A DNA stretch of 64,000 bases from an uncultured Alphaproteobacteria bacterium (GTDB lineage: Bacteria; Pseudomonadota; Alphaproteobacteria; HIMB59; GCA-002718135): contig CACBAT010000006.1 of NCBI GenBank assembly GCA_902537325.1, positions 24,111 through 88,110 on the forward strand, read 5' to 3'. The notes under the pieces were generated by a model. That model was not told where the DNA came from and searched no databases. It saw only the letters and a list, made by a program, of their open reading frames with translations. The position numbers and the translations under genes are program-made. Below, one piece after another: positions 29,115 to 37,727 of this stretch. Each line of letters opens with the position of its first letter. Within the stretch, counting starts at the first letter, position 1.

Positions 29115-29933
29115 ATGTTAACCGACCTTACAATTTTAAATATTATTTCTTTTTTATTAATTTTTTTTATTGGTCTTCCACACGGTTCATTTGATGGTGC
29201 AATTGCTTCTTTAGTAGGTTTTAGCAACAGGATTCAATTTCTACAATTTATATTTTTCTACTTAATTTTATTTTTTCTAGTGATTTTATTTTGGTTATAT
29301 TTTCCAATTATTGCGCTAACGATTTTTATTATAATGACTATTGCCCATTTTGGATTATGTGATTGGACAAATTTTAAAATAAATAAATATAAGTATTCTA
29401 TAAGCTGTACTTATGGAATGACTATTATTTTTGGAATAATATTTTTCAACGAAGATCAATCTTTTTTGATATTTGAATATCTGACAAATAATAATATTTA
29501 CTCAATAAAAAAATATTTTTTCATTCCATATTTTTTAACATTATTATCTATAATATATTTCATCTATCTCTCTTTCTTCGAAAAGAAATTACGAAAAGGA
29601 ATTATTGAGATTCTATTTCTTTTATTAATTTTTTATTTTTTTGATCCATTACTAAGCTTTGCAATATATTTCTGTTTTTTTCACACTTACAAACATTTAA
29701 AACATCTGATTAAAAATATTTATTTAAATTTAAAAAATAAATACTTTGTTATTTACTCTACAATATTTTTTACAGTAATTTCTTGGATTGGAGGTTTAGG
29801 AATTGTTTACTATTTAGTTCAAAATTTATCATTATATGAGTCGATATTAAAAGTAATTTTCATTGGACTAGCTGCTTTAACTCTTCCTCATATGTTACTT
29901 GTTGATATTGTCTACAGAAGAAGATTTAAATAA
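29115..29933 (+). CDS. blh: Brp/Blh beta-carotene 15,15'-dioxygenase
   Basis: 272 residues, almost entirely hydrophobic, with about seven to eight membrane segments. LPHGSFDGAIASL (about 21-33), IAHFGLCDW (about 76-84), FFHTYKHLKHL (about 187-197) and LPHMLLVDIVYRRRF at the C-terminus carry the iron-binding His residues of the Brp/Blh family. It cleaves beta-carotene into two retinal molecules, the chromophore of proteorhodopsin. The rhodopsin gene itself is not in the window. It ends the crtIBY-blh operon 54 bp before tRNA-Gly. Confidence 0.93.
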   Translation: MLTDLTILNIISFLLIFFIGLPHGSFDGAIASLVGFSNRIQFLQFIFFYLILFFLVILFWLYFPIIALTIFIIMTIAHFGLCDWTNFKINKYKYSISCTYGMTIIFGIIFFNEDQSFLIFEYLTNNNIYSIKKYFFIPYFLTLLSIIYFIYLSFFEKKLRKGIIEILFLLLIFYFFDPLLSFAIYFCFFHTYKHLKHLIKNIYLNLKNKYFVIYSTIFFTVISWIGGLGIVYYLVQNLSLYESILKVIFIGLAALTLPHMLLVDIVYRRRFK

Positions 29934-29987
29934 ATCGTTTTCTCAAATATTGACTTATAAATTCAAAGTGGTTATTGTGTAAATTAT

Positions 29988-30062
29988 GCGGGCGTAGCTC
30001 AGGGGTAGAGCGCAACCTTGCCAAGGTTGAAGTCGAGGGTTCGAATCCCTTCGCCCGCTCCA
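29988..30062 (+). tRNA. tRNA-Gly(GCC)
   Basis: The 75-base gene has the acceptor stem GCGGGCG/CGCCCGC, D arm GCTC..GAGC, anticodon arm CAACC TTGCCAA GGTTG with anticodon GCC at 30020-30022, T arm GAGGG TTCGAAT CCCTT, discriminator T and an encoded CCA at 30060-30062. All arms pair. Its 3' 51 bases (30012-30062) recur downstream, marking it as the integration target of the adjacent tyrosine recombinase; the tRNA remains intact after insertion. Confidence 0.98.
30012..30062 (+). repeat. attachment-site repeat copy 1 (in tRNA-Gly)
   Basis: This 51-bp segment, from the anticodon stem to the CCA end, is the reference copy of the repeat. An identical copy is at 39151-39201, a copy with three changes at 40410-40460, and a 23-bp terminal piece at 37618-37640. 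This is the expected product of insertions at a tRNA 3' end by a tyrosine recombinase, which regenerate the tRNA and push the displaced end downstream. Confidence 0.9.
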
Positions 30063-30109
30063 ACGTTTCTGCCGTTTTATACGCAAACAATAAATCCTAA
30101 AAAGTTGTC

Positions 30110-30132
30110 GGTCACAGATAGGTCACACTTCG
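30110..30132 (+). repeat. tandem direct repeat near integrase (possible arm site)
   Basis: GGTCACA, four bases, then GGTCACACTTCG. A related arrangement, GGGGACA-N5-GGGACACTTC, occurs at 39237-39258 after repeat copy 3, and GGGGACA-N4-GGGGACACTTCG occurs at 40316-40338 before copy 4. The shared form (G)GGGACA-N4/5-GGGGACACTTC near att copies suggests integrase or excisionase arm-binding sites. Confidence 0.5.
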
Positions 30133-30162
30133 CTTTCGAAAAAGAAAGAAAAGGAGTGAATT

Positions 30163-31167
30163 ATGGCTTCGATCAGAAAGCGAAAATACAAAACCAAACC
30201 ACCTACTTTCCAGGTTCAAATTAGGAGGGTTGGAAGTTCACCTATTGCTAAAAGTTTTCTCACTAGAGAAGATGCAATCAAATGGGCGAGAAAGACAGAA
30301 AGAGAATTAGATCAAGGTTCTTTCAATAACTATCAAGCATCAGCAAAGGTAACTATGGGTGATCTGTTTAAAAGATACATCATAGAAAAGAAACATAAGA
30401 GAAAAAGACAGTGGCGCAACGAGGAGTATAGAAAAGATCAGATTATTACTGATCCTATTTCAGATAAAACGTTGCTATCTTTATCTACAAAGGACCTCGC
30501 AGATTATAGAGATAGAAGATTAGCAGTTGTTAAATCAGCAACATTTAACAAGGATTTTAATTTTATTAGTGTTGTTGTTTCTACTGCGCTTCAAGATTGG
30601 GGTTATAAATTACCCAACAATCCTTGCTCTTTTTTTAAAAGAGAACAAGAAGCTAAACCAAGAGATAGGATCTTAGAAGATTGGGAAGAAAGAAAGTTAC
30701 TTTATGGATGCTCTCTAATTCAAAATACATATCTAACAAAGTGTGTTGAGTTTTCTTTAGAAACTGCAATCAGACAAGGCGAGATGCTAAACATACATTG
30801 TGACAATATTGATTTTGAAACTAGCTTACTCCATATCCCAATTAGCAAAAATGGTTACCCTAGGAAGATTCCACTAAGCCCTAAAGCTGTTAGAATACTT
30901 AAGGAATTGCCAAGGCGATTGGATAGAAAAGTTTTTCCAATAACTAGGGATGCTCTTAAGAATTTATTTCAAAGAGCATTAAAGAAATCAAACATTCAAG
31001 AATTTCGATACCATGACCTAAGACACACTGCGATAACAAGCATGTTACAAGATCGAGGATTAACAATACCAGAGGTTCAGTTGATGTCAGGAATTCAAAA
31101 CCCGAAAATATTATTAAATGTTTACAACAAAACAGATCCTAAAAAAGTTGTAGCAAGATTAAGTTAG
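30163..31167 (+). CDS. tyrosine recombinase (site-specific integrase)
   Basis: 334 residues. N-terminal arm-type and SAM-like core-binding domains (about 1-160) precede a catalytic domain with Arg in LETAIRQGEML (about 200-210), Lys in ISKNGYPRKIP, HDLRHTAITSML (HxxR, about 283-294), and the Tyr nucleophile in ILLNVYNKTD (about 319-328). The third-position His of the usual GH box is not evident (SGIQNP). A good Shine-Dalgarno sequence (AAGGAG) precedes the ATG. It directly follows tRNA-Gly and is expected to act on the repeated tRNA ends. Base composition is less AT-rich than its neighbours, suggesting transfer. Confidence 0.92.
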   Translation: MASIRKRKYKTKPPTFQVQIRRVGSSPIAKSFLTREDAIKWARKTERELDQGSFNNYQASAKVTMGDLFKRYIIEKKHKRKRQWRNEEYRKDQIITDPISDKTLLSLSTKDLADYRDRRLAVVKSATFNKDFNFISVVVSTALQDWGYKLPNNPCSFFKREQEAKPRDRILEDWEERKLLYGCSLIQNTYLTKCVEFSLETAIRQGEMLNIHCDNIDFETSLLHIPISKNGYPRKIPLSPKAVRILKELPRRLDRKVFPITRDALKNLFQRALKKSNIQEFRYHDLRHTAITSMLQDRGLTIPEVQLMSGIQNPKILLNVYNKTDPKKVVARLS

Positions 31168-31175
31168 GAGGAAAT

Positions 31176-31310
31176 ATGGTAGGATTTATTTTAGGTCCAT
31201 TTAGTACAGTGCCTGCTGGTGAAGTTATTCCACTAATAGCTGGTTTTATGGTCCTCTATATTATTTTAGTCATTGGCATACCTTATTTGTATTCCGATAA
31301 ATATGAATAA
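31176..31310 (+). CDS. 44-aa single-span membrane peptide coupled to integrase
   Basis: A 44-codon ORF starts 8 bases after the integrase stop, preceded by a strong AGGAGG at the proper spacing and overlapping the end of integrase. The peptide has a short loop with GPFSTVPAGEV and one hydrophobic segment (about 18-38) ending with a charged SDKYE tail. The strong ribosome site, rare in this genome, supports translation. No family recognised. It could be an accessory to the mobile element or an unrelated cargo peptide. Confidence 0.55.
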   Translation: MVGFILGPFSTVPAGEVIPLIAGFMVLYIILVIGIPYLYSDKYE

Positions 31311-31409
31311 GATTTATAAATTATTTTCTAAGTAAATCTTTATTCTGTGCAAGGTTTAAGTATTAATTAAAAAGAAATGTATTTCCTCACCTTATATAAA
31401 AAAAATTTA

Positions 31410-32588
31410 CTAAAAAGAATATTTAGTAAAAATAGATACATTAGCTTCATCTTTAAATGATGCGTTATGAATGTCATTTTCGAGATTAAAGGGATAATAT
31501 AATTCTACACCCCCTCTTATAAGAGAAAAAAATCTTGACTCATAAGTAAAAGTCATTGATCTTGTTTGTCGATTTAAATCATTAATTACTACAAATCTTG
31601 ACTGCGTATCTTGAATATCGTTTAAAGCTAATGTTGTGCCTAGAAATAAATCATTTTGAAAACCTGTGTGAGAGCGTCTACCACGACTATCATATGTGTA
31701 TTCCGCTAGTAAACCTAAGTCCCAATTTTTTTGTAAAAAATTAAATAAAGTTTTCTCATATCCTAAATTTGAAGCATAATAATCAGACAGTATATTATTT
31801 GAATCGAATTGATCTGATCGGTAAATAATTTCTGATTTATACAAATCTGAGTCTCTTGTTAATTGGAAATCAAATCCTAATTGTAATATTTCAGAATAAT
31901 TTGGAACAATTTTTCCATTTATAATATTAAGTCCAGGATCTTTTGTGTTCCCATTATACATTGATAAACCATAATCTATATTATCTCTATACCCAGAAAG
32001 TCGAATGCCTATACCTGGATTTGTATTACTAGCACTATTACTATATTTTGAATAATCATCAAAATTCAATGCTGTTTGAGATCGAATCTTTTCTAAAGGA
32101 TAAATATTTTTAGTGGGATATAACAAATACAAATCTAGATCACCAATATCAAGATATCTTTTAAAATTGATCATAGGTTGACCAATTTTTTCTCCTTTAT
32201 TTAATCCTTTTGAATAATCTTGTGAATTAATCACATCAACAGGGTTAAAAAATTCATTCTTTCCCCAAAAAATAATATTATTTCCAATTAAATAATCAAA
32301 ATTATCTCTATAACCACTAACATAGGCTTCATTAAAATTAATTTGATCGTTAAGACTTGGATTACCAAATTTAATTTTAGATTGTACTTTAAATTCAAGA
32401 TTATCTTTTTCTAAATAAAAATTATATTCTAGTTCACTATCTAGTTTTGAATTTTTTCGATTATCTTTACTAATATCTTGAATAAAAGACGTGCCTGATA
32501 ATTTTATAGAGCCATATTGCTCAATATAATTTTCACCAAATACTGGTTTAATAAATATTAATAAAATTACTATAAGTCTTAACTTCAT
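31410..32588 (-). CDS. outer-membrane beta-barrel protein (DUF1302-like)
   Basis: 392 residues with a signal peptide (LIVILLIFIKPVFG-E) and amphipathic strands through to the C-terminal ...SIFTKYSF, ending in Phe as required for BAM insertion. Features such as NEAYVSGYRDNFDYLIGNNIIFWGKNEFFNPVDVIN resemble the DUF1302 / alginate-export style outer-membrane proteins. It overlaps the LolA-like gene by 4 bases, in one operon with an RND/MMPL transporter, so I infer that it is the outer-membrane part of a lipid or hydrophobe transport system. Substrate unknown. Confidence 0.65.
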   Translation of the reverse strand: MKLRLIVILLIFIKPVFGENYIEQYGSIKLSGTSFIQDISKDNRKNSKLDSELEYNFYLEKDNLEFKVQSKIKFGNPSLNDQINFNEAYVSGYRDNFDYLIGNNIIFWGKNEFFNPVDVINSQDYSKGLNKGEKIGQPMINFKRYLDIGDLDLYLLYPTKNIYPLEKIRSQTALNFDDYSKYSNSASNTNPGIGIRLSGYRDNIDYGLSMYNGNTKDPGLNIINGKIVPNYSEILQLGFDFQLTRDSDLYKSEIIYRSDQFDSNNILSDYYASNLGYEKTLFNFLQKNWDLGLLAEYTYDSRGRRSHTGFQNDLFLGTTLALNDIQDTQSRFVVINDLNRQTRSMTFTYESRFFSLIRGGVELYYPFNLENDIHNASFKDEANVSIFTKYSF

Positions 32589-33382
32589 CTAGAAGCATTT
32601 TTCAGTTTTTCCGGTTCAAAGTCACTCAATTTTAAACCTTGTTGAAACTTATAGTTGCTCCATTGAAGAGATGTTGATTTTCCTGTTTGAACATTGACCA
32701 TATCTAGAATATCAGCTCTCCAAAACTTATCTAAGTATTGCTGATAACCAAGAAAAGATAATTCTTTTTCTAAATCTCCTCTTCTATTAAAAAAAGAAAT
32801 CTTTTGATATCTAAAATGCTCATTATCAATAAAGACTAATCTTTTTGAATAGCCAGATTTTTTATTTTTAGGTTTAGCTTCAATAACATGACATGTGAGT
32901 GCTTCATCAGTTGGACAAAGGGTATCTTCTATCCATACAAAGAAATAATCTTTTGGCTCATCAGTTGTTAAATCTTCATATGAAAATTCAGAAGAAACAA
33001 ATTTACCTGTTCTATTCGATGATGAAATTCTTTTAGTTCTCTTTAGTGCTGGTAAATATAACCACTGATCATCATCTTTTGGTTCAATATTATCATGTGT
33101 TAATAATGCAGTACCACGTATGTCTCGAGGTGTGGTAAATACGATAATTCCTTTATTTCCAAGATTATCATCTGGCTCTTCAAATGTTAGATTTTTAAAT
33201 TCTCTTACACTTTCATTACCTGACTTATCTTTGAGAACCATAACTCCTTCAGAGCTAACATCAATAAATCCTTTATCGAGATCAATACTTTTCTCTACTA
33301 TAGATAGACCTTTTTCTTCATTGGTTTGAGCAAGTATTGAACTAGTAAAAATAATTATAGTAGTAAATAAAAGTTTAATCAT
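32585..33382 (-). CDS. outer-membrane lipoprotein-sorting (LolA-like) protein
   Basis: 265 residues with an N-terminal signal peptide (LLFTTIIIFTSSILAQ). The mature chain, with FKNLTFEEPDD, IIVFTTPRDIRGTALLTHDN, DDQWLYLPALKRTKRISSSNRTGKFVSSEFSYEDLT, is typical of the PF17131 family (LolA/LppX-type half-barrel). Members usually sit beside MMPL/RND transporters and DUF1302-like proteins, as here. I infer periplasmic carriage of a lipid substrate between the RND pump and the outer-membrane barrel. It overlaps both neighbours by 4 bases. Confidence 0.8.
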   Translation of the reverse strand: MIKLLFTTIIIFTSSILAQTNEEKGLSIVEKSIDLDKGFIDVSSEGVMVLKDKSGNESVREFKNLTFEEPDDNLGNKGIIVFTTPRDIRGTALLTHDNIEPKDDDQWLYLPALKRTKRISSSNRTGKFVSSEFSYEDLTTDEPKDYFFVWIEDTLCPTDEALTCHVIEAKPKNKKSGYSKRLVFIDNEHFRYQKISFFNRRGDLEKELSFLGYQQYLDKFWRADILDMVNVQTGKSTSLQWSNYKFQQGLKLSDFEPEKLKNASR

Positions 33383-35688
33383 GAGATTTGTCTCCTTAAT
33401 TTAAATTTATCAACTGCCATTAAAATTGGTGGCAATAACAGATAATCAACAAATAAAGCAAAACCAATTGTAATAGCTGTTAACATAGCCATGTCCTTAT
33501 TTACGGCAAAACCTGATTGCGCAAGAATACTAAAACCAATTACAAGTCCTATACTAGTAATGGTAAGAGCCATTCCAACGTTTTTAAATGAATCTCGAAC
33601 GCTATCTTCAGGAGATAATCCCTTTTTTCTTGCTTTTGCATATTTCAACATAAAATGTACTGAGTCATCAACGACTATTCCAAGAGTCATAGCTACAACA
33701 ATAGAAACAGCTAAAGTTACAGATCCAACTGAATAGCCCCATAAGCCAAATGCCATTACAGCTGGAAGTAAATTTGGAATTAAACTTATTATGCCATATT
33801 TAATATTTCTCAAAACTAATAAAATAATAAAGGAAATACCTATCAAGGCATATCCTGTTCCTTTTAACATTGCGGGCGCATCTCTTGATGAAATTTTATT
33901 ATAAACAACAGATTGTCCTGTAGCTGGTGTATTTAATTCAGGTGCATTTTCAGCCATCCAATTTTGAATTCGTAAATCAAGATTTAAAAATGCGGATGAA
34001 GTTGTATTAGGAACATATGCGGTTAATCTTAATCCTGATTTATCAATATTGATTTGATCAGTAAGATCTAAACCGTAGGCTAGAGATAACTCATACAGAA
34101 ACAAATATTGAGCAGCTTCAATGTTTGTATCAGGAATTTTATAAAATGATTTATCATCACCATTCATGTTTTGGTTTAGTCGCTTCAAAACATCAGTGTA
34201 TCCACGAACACTACTAATTTCTGGTTGTGCTCGCATATAAGCAATTAATTGATCAACTTTATTTAGATATTCTATATCATTAATCCCACTATCACTTTGT
34301 GTACGAATATTATATTCCAGTGCATTTAGACCGCCTACATTGTTTTCATAATAATCTGTAGCTTGACGAAGTTCATATTTTGTATCAAAATAACGAAGAA
34401 AATCATCTTCTAATTTCAATTGAGTTATTCCAAAGCCTAAAAAAACAATAACAGCAGTTGTTGTAATGATTAAAAAGTTTTTTTGGGCAATGACAAATTC
34501 AGCTAAATTACTCATTACTTTATCCATGAATGCTTGGCTTGTTTGTTTTTTATATGGAAGAAGTGTGATTAAGGCAGGTAACATTGTTAATGTGTAAAAA
34601 AGACATGCAAACATTCCAATACCAACGATAGTTCCAAGCTGTCTAAAAGGTGGTGATATAGAAAAATTCAGGGAGAAAAAACCAATTGCAGTTGTCAAAC
34701 AAGCAACTGTAATAGCAGGTCCATGATCAATTATTGCTCTTCTAGCCCACACTTTTTTATCATCTGTTATTAGCATGGTTTGACGAACAGAAGACAAAAC
34801 GTGAACTGCACTTGCTACAGTTAGAGTCATAACCATTAAAGGTGCTATAACAGTAGCATTATTAATCAAATTTCCTGACCATCCTAGAGATCCCATTGAT
34901 ACTAAAGAGCATAAGATTATAATAATAAAGACTAATCCGACGCCTACAGCTGCACGAAGAAGAATTGCTACCGCAAGTAATGTTGCAACAATCATAAGGG
35001 GTGTCAGAGTAGAACCGTCATCCTGAGCTGATTTGGCAAACTGCGCATTAGTTGGAACAAGACCTGCTAATTTAATATCAATATTTGGATTTATATCTTT
35101 ATATTTTTTCACTAATTCATTTACCTCTCCCATGACAAAAGGAATTTCAACAACAGGATTTAATCCTGGTAAACGAAATAGAACATTAACTTGAGAAATA
35201 GAATGATTAGCATTAACAAATTGATTTTTTAACTCAATTCTATTCTCTGCTGCAAATTTAGCCTTATTAATATCTTGAGAACTTATATTTTCAATATCAG
35301 GAATTAAATCACTAACAATCAAGTCATCATTTTCAGAGTAACTACTTTGAAAGTTTGTTAATGAGTTTACTGTTCTAACATAGGGTAATAACCAAGAGTC
35401 TGCAGTTAATTTTCCAATAAAATTTAATGTTTCTTTGGTAAAAATTTTTCCATCTTTAGGAGAAATTATCATAATCATACTATCATCTTTCGAATATTCT
35501 GCTTCAAATTCATCGAGTGCTATTCGATCAGGATTATTTTCATCAAAAAAAACTCTCCCATCAGTCTCAAATTTCAAGTTACCCATTCCAGCAGCAAAAC
35601 AAATAGCAATAATAAAACCAAATATAATTAGTAAAATTCTTCTTCTGATTACTAGATCAGCAAGAACGGTATAAAAATTTGTAGACAT
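33379..35688 (-). CDS. MMPL/RND family transporter
   Basis: 769 residues with twelve predicted membrane segments in two repeats: one N-terminal helix (about 15-35), a large periplasmic loop, five helices (about 230-375), a second helix and loop (about 400-620) and a final set of five helices (about 622-760). GIVVDDSVHFMLKY (about 673-686) carries the paired acidic residues of the proton relay, matching ASAVHVL in the first half. Homologues (MmpL, HpnN) export lipids or hydrophobic molecules. It leads a three-gene operon with the LolA-like carrier and the barrel protein. A Shine-Dalgarno sequence AAGGAA precedes the ATG. Confidence 0.88.
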   Translation of the reverse strand: MSTNFYTVLADLVIRRRILLIIFGFIIAICFAAGMGNLKFETDGRVFFDENNPDRIALDEFEAEYSKDDSMIMIISPKDGKIFTKETLNFIGKLTADSWLLPYVRTVNSLTNFQSSYSENDDLIVSDLIPDIENISSQDINKAKFAAENRIELKNQFVNANHSISQVNVLFRLPGLNPVVEIPFVMGEVNELVKKYKDINPNIDIKLAGLVPTNAQFAKSAQDDGSTLTPLMIVATLLAVAILLRAAVGVGLVFIIIILCSLVSMGSLGWSGNLINNATVIAPLMVMTLTVASAVHVLSSVRQTMLITDDKKVWARRAIIDHGPAITVACLTTAIGFFSLNFSISPPFRQLGTIVGIGMFACLFYTLTMLPALITLLPYKKQTSQAFMDKVMSNLAEFVIAQKNFLIITTTAVIVFLGFGITQLKLEDDFLRYFDTKYELRQATDYYENNVGGLNALEYNIRTQSDSGINDIEYLNKVDQLIAYMRAQPEISSVRGYTDVLKRLNQNMNGDDKSFYKIPDTNIEAAQYLFLYELSLAYGLDLTDQINIDKSGLRLTAYVPNTTSSAFLNLDLRIQNWMAENAPELNTPATGQSVVYNKISSRDAPAMLKGTGYALIGISFIILLVLRNIKYGIISLIPNLLPAVMAFGLWGYSVGSVTLAVSIVVAMTLGIVVDDSVHFMLKYAKARKKGLSPEDSVRDSFKNVGMALTITSIGLVIGFSILAQSGFAVNKDMAMLTAITIGFALFVDYLLLPPILMAVDKFKLRRQIS

Positions 35689-35719
35689 TATAATTTTTCC
35701 TTACTTGAGTTAAAAAAAC

Positions 35720-35974
35720 TTAGATATTACTTAAATTAATTTGTGAAGTATTAATTGTTAATTTTAATATTTTATTACAATAATAAATTTTTATATTTTT
35801 TTTTAAAACTGTAAATCTACCATACTCATCAAAGTATGTGCATTTATGCTCAGAGTTTAAATTAAAAAAAGTTGTTGTTGCTGAAGCTGAAGCTTTAGAC
35901 GTGATCCATTTACCATCACCAGAAATACTGAAACACGAAACAAAGAAACAATTAAATTTAAACTTTCTAACTAT
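35720..35974 (-). pseudogene. remnant of a small secreted-protein ORF
   Basis: In the 546-bp gap between the MMPL operon and the hydrolase there is one open frame of 84 codons without an ATG/GTG/TTG at its beginning. It reads like coding sequence: a Phe/Cys/Val-rich stretch, then ISGDGKWITSKASASATTTF and CTYFDEYGRFTV. The region is also visibly less AT-biased than its flanks at 35870-35940. It may be a broken gene with a lost start. The rest of the gap (35975-36234) shows only very AT-rich sequence that must hold the hydrolase promoter. Confidence 0.35.
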
Positions 35975-36234
35975 TCAATAATCTCTGCTCACTTATACGA
36001 TAAAAAAAATATTATTATTAATTGCTTTTTCTTATCCAATTCTTTTCATGTATCTCTATATTGTCATAGTTATACTTGAGATTTTTTGTATTGCTATAAA
36101 AATAATTTTTAAGAGAATAATTTTACAAAATTAAAATTAATCAAATATATTTTTAAAAGTTTATGTTAAACTGTGATAATAAAAGTAAGTATAATAGGAA
36201 ATATTTAAATAAGATTTTGAAAATATAAGGCATA

Positions 36235-37377
36235 ATGGTTAGGATAATCTTTAACTCTAAAATAATTATAATTTCAGCAACATCTATTTTTTTATTTATT
36301 GGGTATTTTTTAGGTATTAAAGGAATATTTAAAGATGAAATTAATGAAATAAGGTATTTTTATGGATGTAAATATGACCAAATTTTAAATAAAAAAGAAG
36401 GCGTATGTTACTTCGGAAATATTTTAGAAAATGGATGTCATAAAAATTATTATGAAAATAGTTGTTATGGGTACTCATTCAATTATGAAATTCCAAATGA
36501 AATTAACATCTTAAAAAACCTAAGCACCAATAGATCTTTTTTTTATAATGATATAAATTTTAAAAGAAAAGATTTGATTGAAGCAATTGGATTAAATAAT
36601 GTAGAAATAAATAAAACAGAATGTAAGAAATTAATTCAAATATCTGAATGTTTAACTTCAATAAATTCTATTGGTCAATTTAGATATTTCGAAAAAAGCA
36701 ATGAGTCTAATAAAAAAAATGTAATTCTCTTACATGGAATGGGTAGTAGTGCAAAAAAAATTTTAGGCATTTCTAAATATCCAGATTATCACCTAAACAT
36801 TGGCAAAGTATTTGAAAAAAATAATTATAATCTTTTTGCACTAGACCTTATATACGATGGAATAAATGGTTCTAAATTAAATGAACAAATCTTACAAAAA
36901 AACATGCATATATATGGAATTTTTTCAAAAATAGTTTGTTCAATTATTAATAAAAATGATGGAAATTTTATAATTTATGGACTTTCGCATGGAGGTGAAG
37001 TTGCTAAATTTATTTCTAATTCTTGCAGATCCAATAAAATTTCAAAAGTCATATTAGATGAATCTATTACTAATAAAAGGCATGAAATTTGGGAAAGAAA
37101 ATTCAGAAATGACGCTCATGAAACATATAAATATAATTTTCTAAAACCAATATACAATCGTGTTTCAGATTTATGGTTTTTAGAAAACGCATTTTACAAC
37201 CTTTATATAACTGGTCAAAAAAAACATCTAGAAAAACTTTTTGAAAACAAATGTATAAAAAATAATAATAAAAAAGATATTTTTTTAATTAATAAAAATT
37301 TAGAGTTTCATGCAGCAGAGATTGATACAGTGAATTCAATTTTAAATAAAGAAAATTTTAACAATAATAATTGCTAA
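36235..37377 (+). CDS. membrane-anchored alpha/beta-hydrolase
   Basis: 380 residues. One N-terminal membrane segment (about 9-30) is followed by a Cys-containing extracytoplasmic region, then an alpha/beta-hydrolase core from about 160: VILLHGMGSSAKK (oxyanion loop, about 162-174), GLSHGGEVAKF with nucleophile Ser (about 249-259), a possible Asp in VILDES, and FHAAE with the candidate catalytic His near residue 362. Several Cys in the N-terminal half suggest a periplasmic, disulfide-bonded domain. Substrate unknown. It is the last intact gene before repeat copy 2. Confidence 0.65.
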   Translation: MVRIIFNSKIIIISATSIFLFIGYFLGIKGIFKDEINEIRYFYGCKYDQILNKKEGVCYFGNILENGCHKNYYENSCYGYSFNYEIPNEINILKNLSTNRSFFYNDINFKRKDLIEAIGLNNVEINKTECKKLIQISECLTSINSIGQFRYFEKSNESNKKNVILLHGMGSSAKKILGISKYPDYHLNIGKVFEKNNYNLFALDLIYDGINGSKLNEQILQKNMHIYGIFSKIVCSIINKNDGNFIIYGLSHGGEVAKFISNSCRSNKISKVILDESITNKRHEIWERKFRNDAHETYKYNFLKPIYNRVSDLWFLENAFYNLYITGQKKHLEKLFENKCIKNNNKKDIFLINKNLEFHAAEIDTVNSILNKENFNNNNC

Positions 37378-37429
37378 AATATTTATATTTTATAATTGAA
37401 AAGAAAACTATGTTGAATATTTTTTTTAA

Positions 37430-37530
37430 TCTTAACAAGAACCAAATATATCAAAAATCTTTCCAAAAATATCAGTGAAATTCTATTGTGAATTTTATCA
37501 AAGTAATTTTTATAGTCTTTTTTGTTATTT
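37430..37530 (-). pseudogene. 3' remnant of a sulfotransferase gene
   Basis: On the minus strand this stretch reads KDYKNYFDKIHNRISLIF, which aligns with RHYRNYFNKDSQKLITDIF at the C-terminus of the intact sulfotransferase at 43308-44024. Nucleotide resemblance is also clear (AATCTTTCCAAAAA-ATATCAGT and AAAGTAATTT-TATAGT shared). The rest of the gene is missing. The piece lies ~90 bp before repeat copy 2, in a 350-bp stretch with no intact gene. Confidence 0.6.
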
Positions 37531-37617
37531 TTTTATTCTAAAATTTTTCAATACACCTTCAATACACTTTTTGAGAAAAGTATTGTATAAACTAGATAAT
37601 CAGAAGTGAGTGAAGTA

Positions 37618-37640
37618 TTCGAATCCCTTCGCCCGCTCCA
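37618..37640 (+). repeat. attachment-site repeat copy 2 (short)
   Basis: The 23 bases TTCGAATCC...GCTCCA are identical to the 3' terminus of tRNA-Gly. Just upstream TGAAGT also matches, but the six bases CGAGGG between them are replaced by one A, so this is a decayed copy. It separates the integrase/MMPL module from the first sulfotransferase module. Confidence 0.85.
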
Positions 37641-37727
37641 TGTTTTCTCTCGAATATTGAACAATGTAGCGTCGAAGAAATTTTTAAGTAGCCCTTGCGT
37701 AGTAGCTAATAGTTTAATTTTTTATAT

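Noticed and set aside
30018..30224. Open frame running through tRNA-Gly and the integrase leader; a similar one at 39157-39348 through att copy 3
   Set aside because: Both frames read MPRLKSRVRIPSPAP because they translate the same tRNA 3' end; they are by-products of the repeated tRNA sequence.
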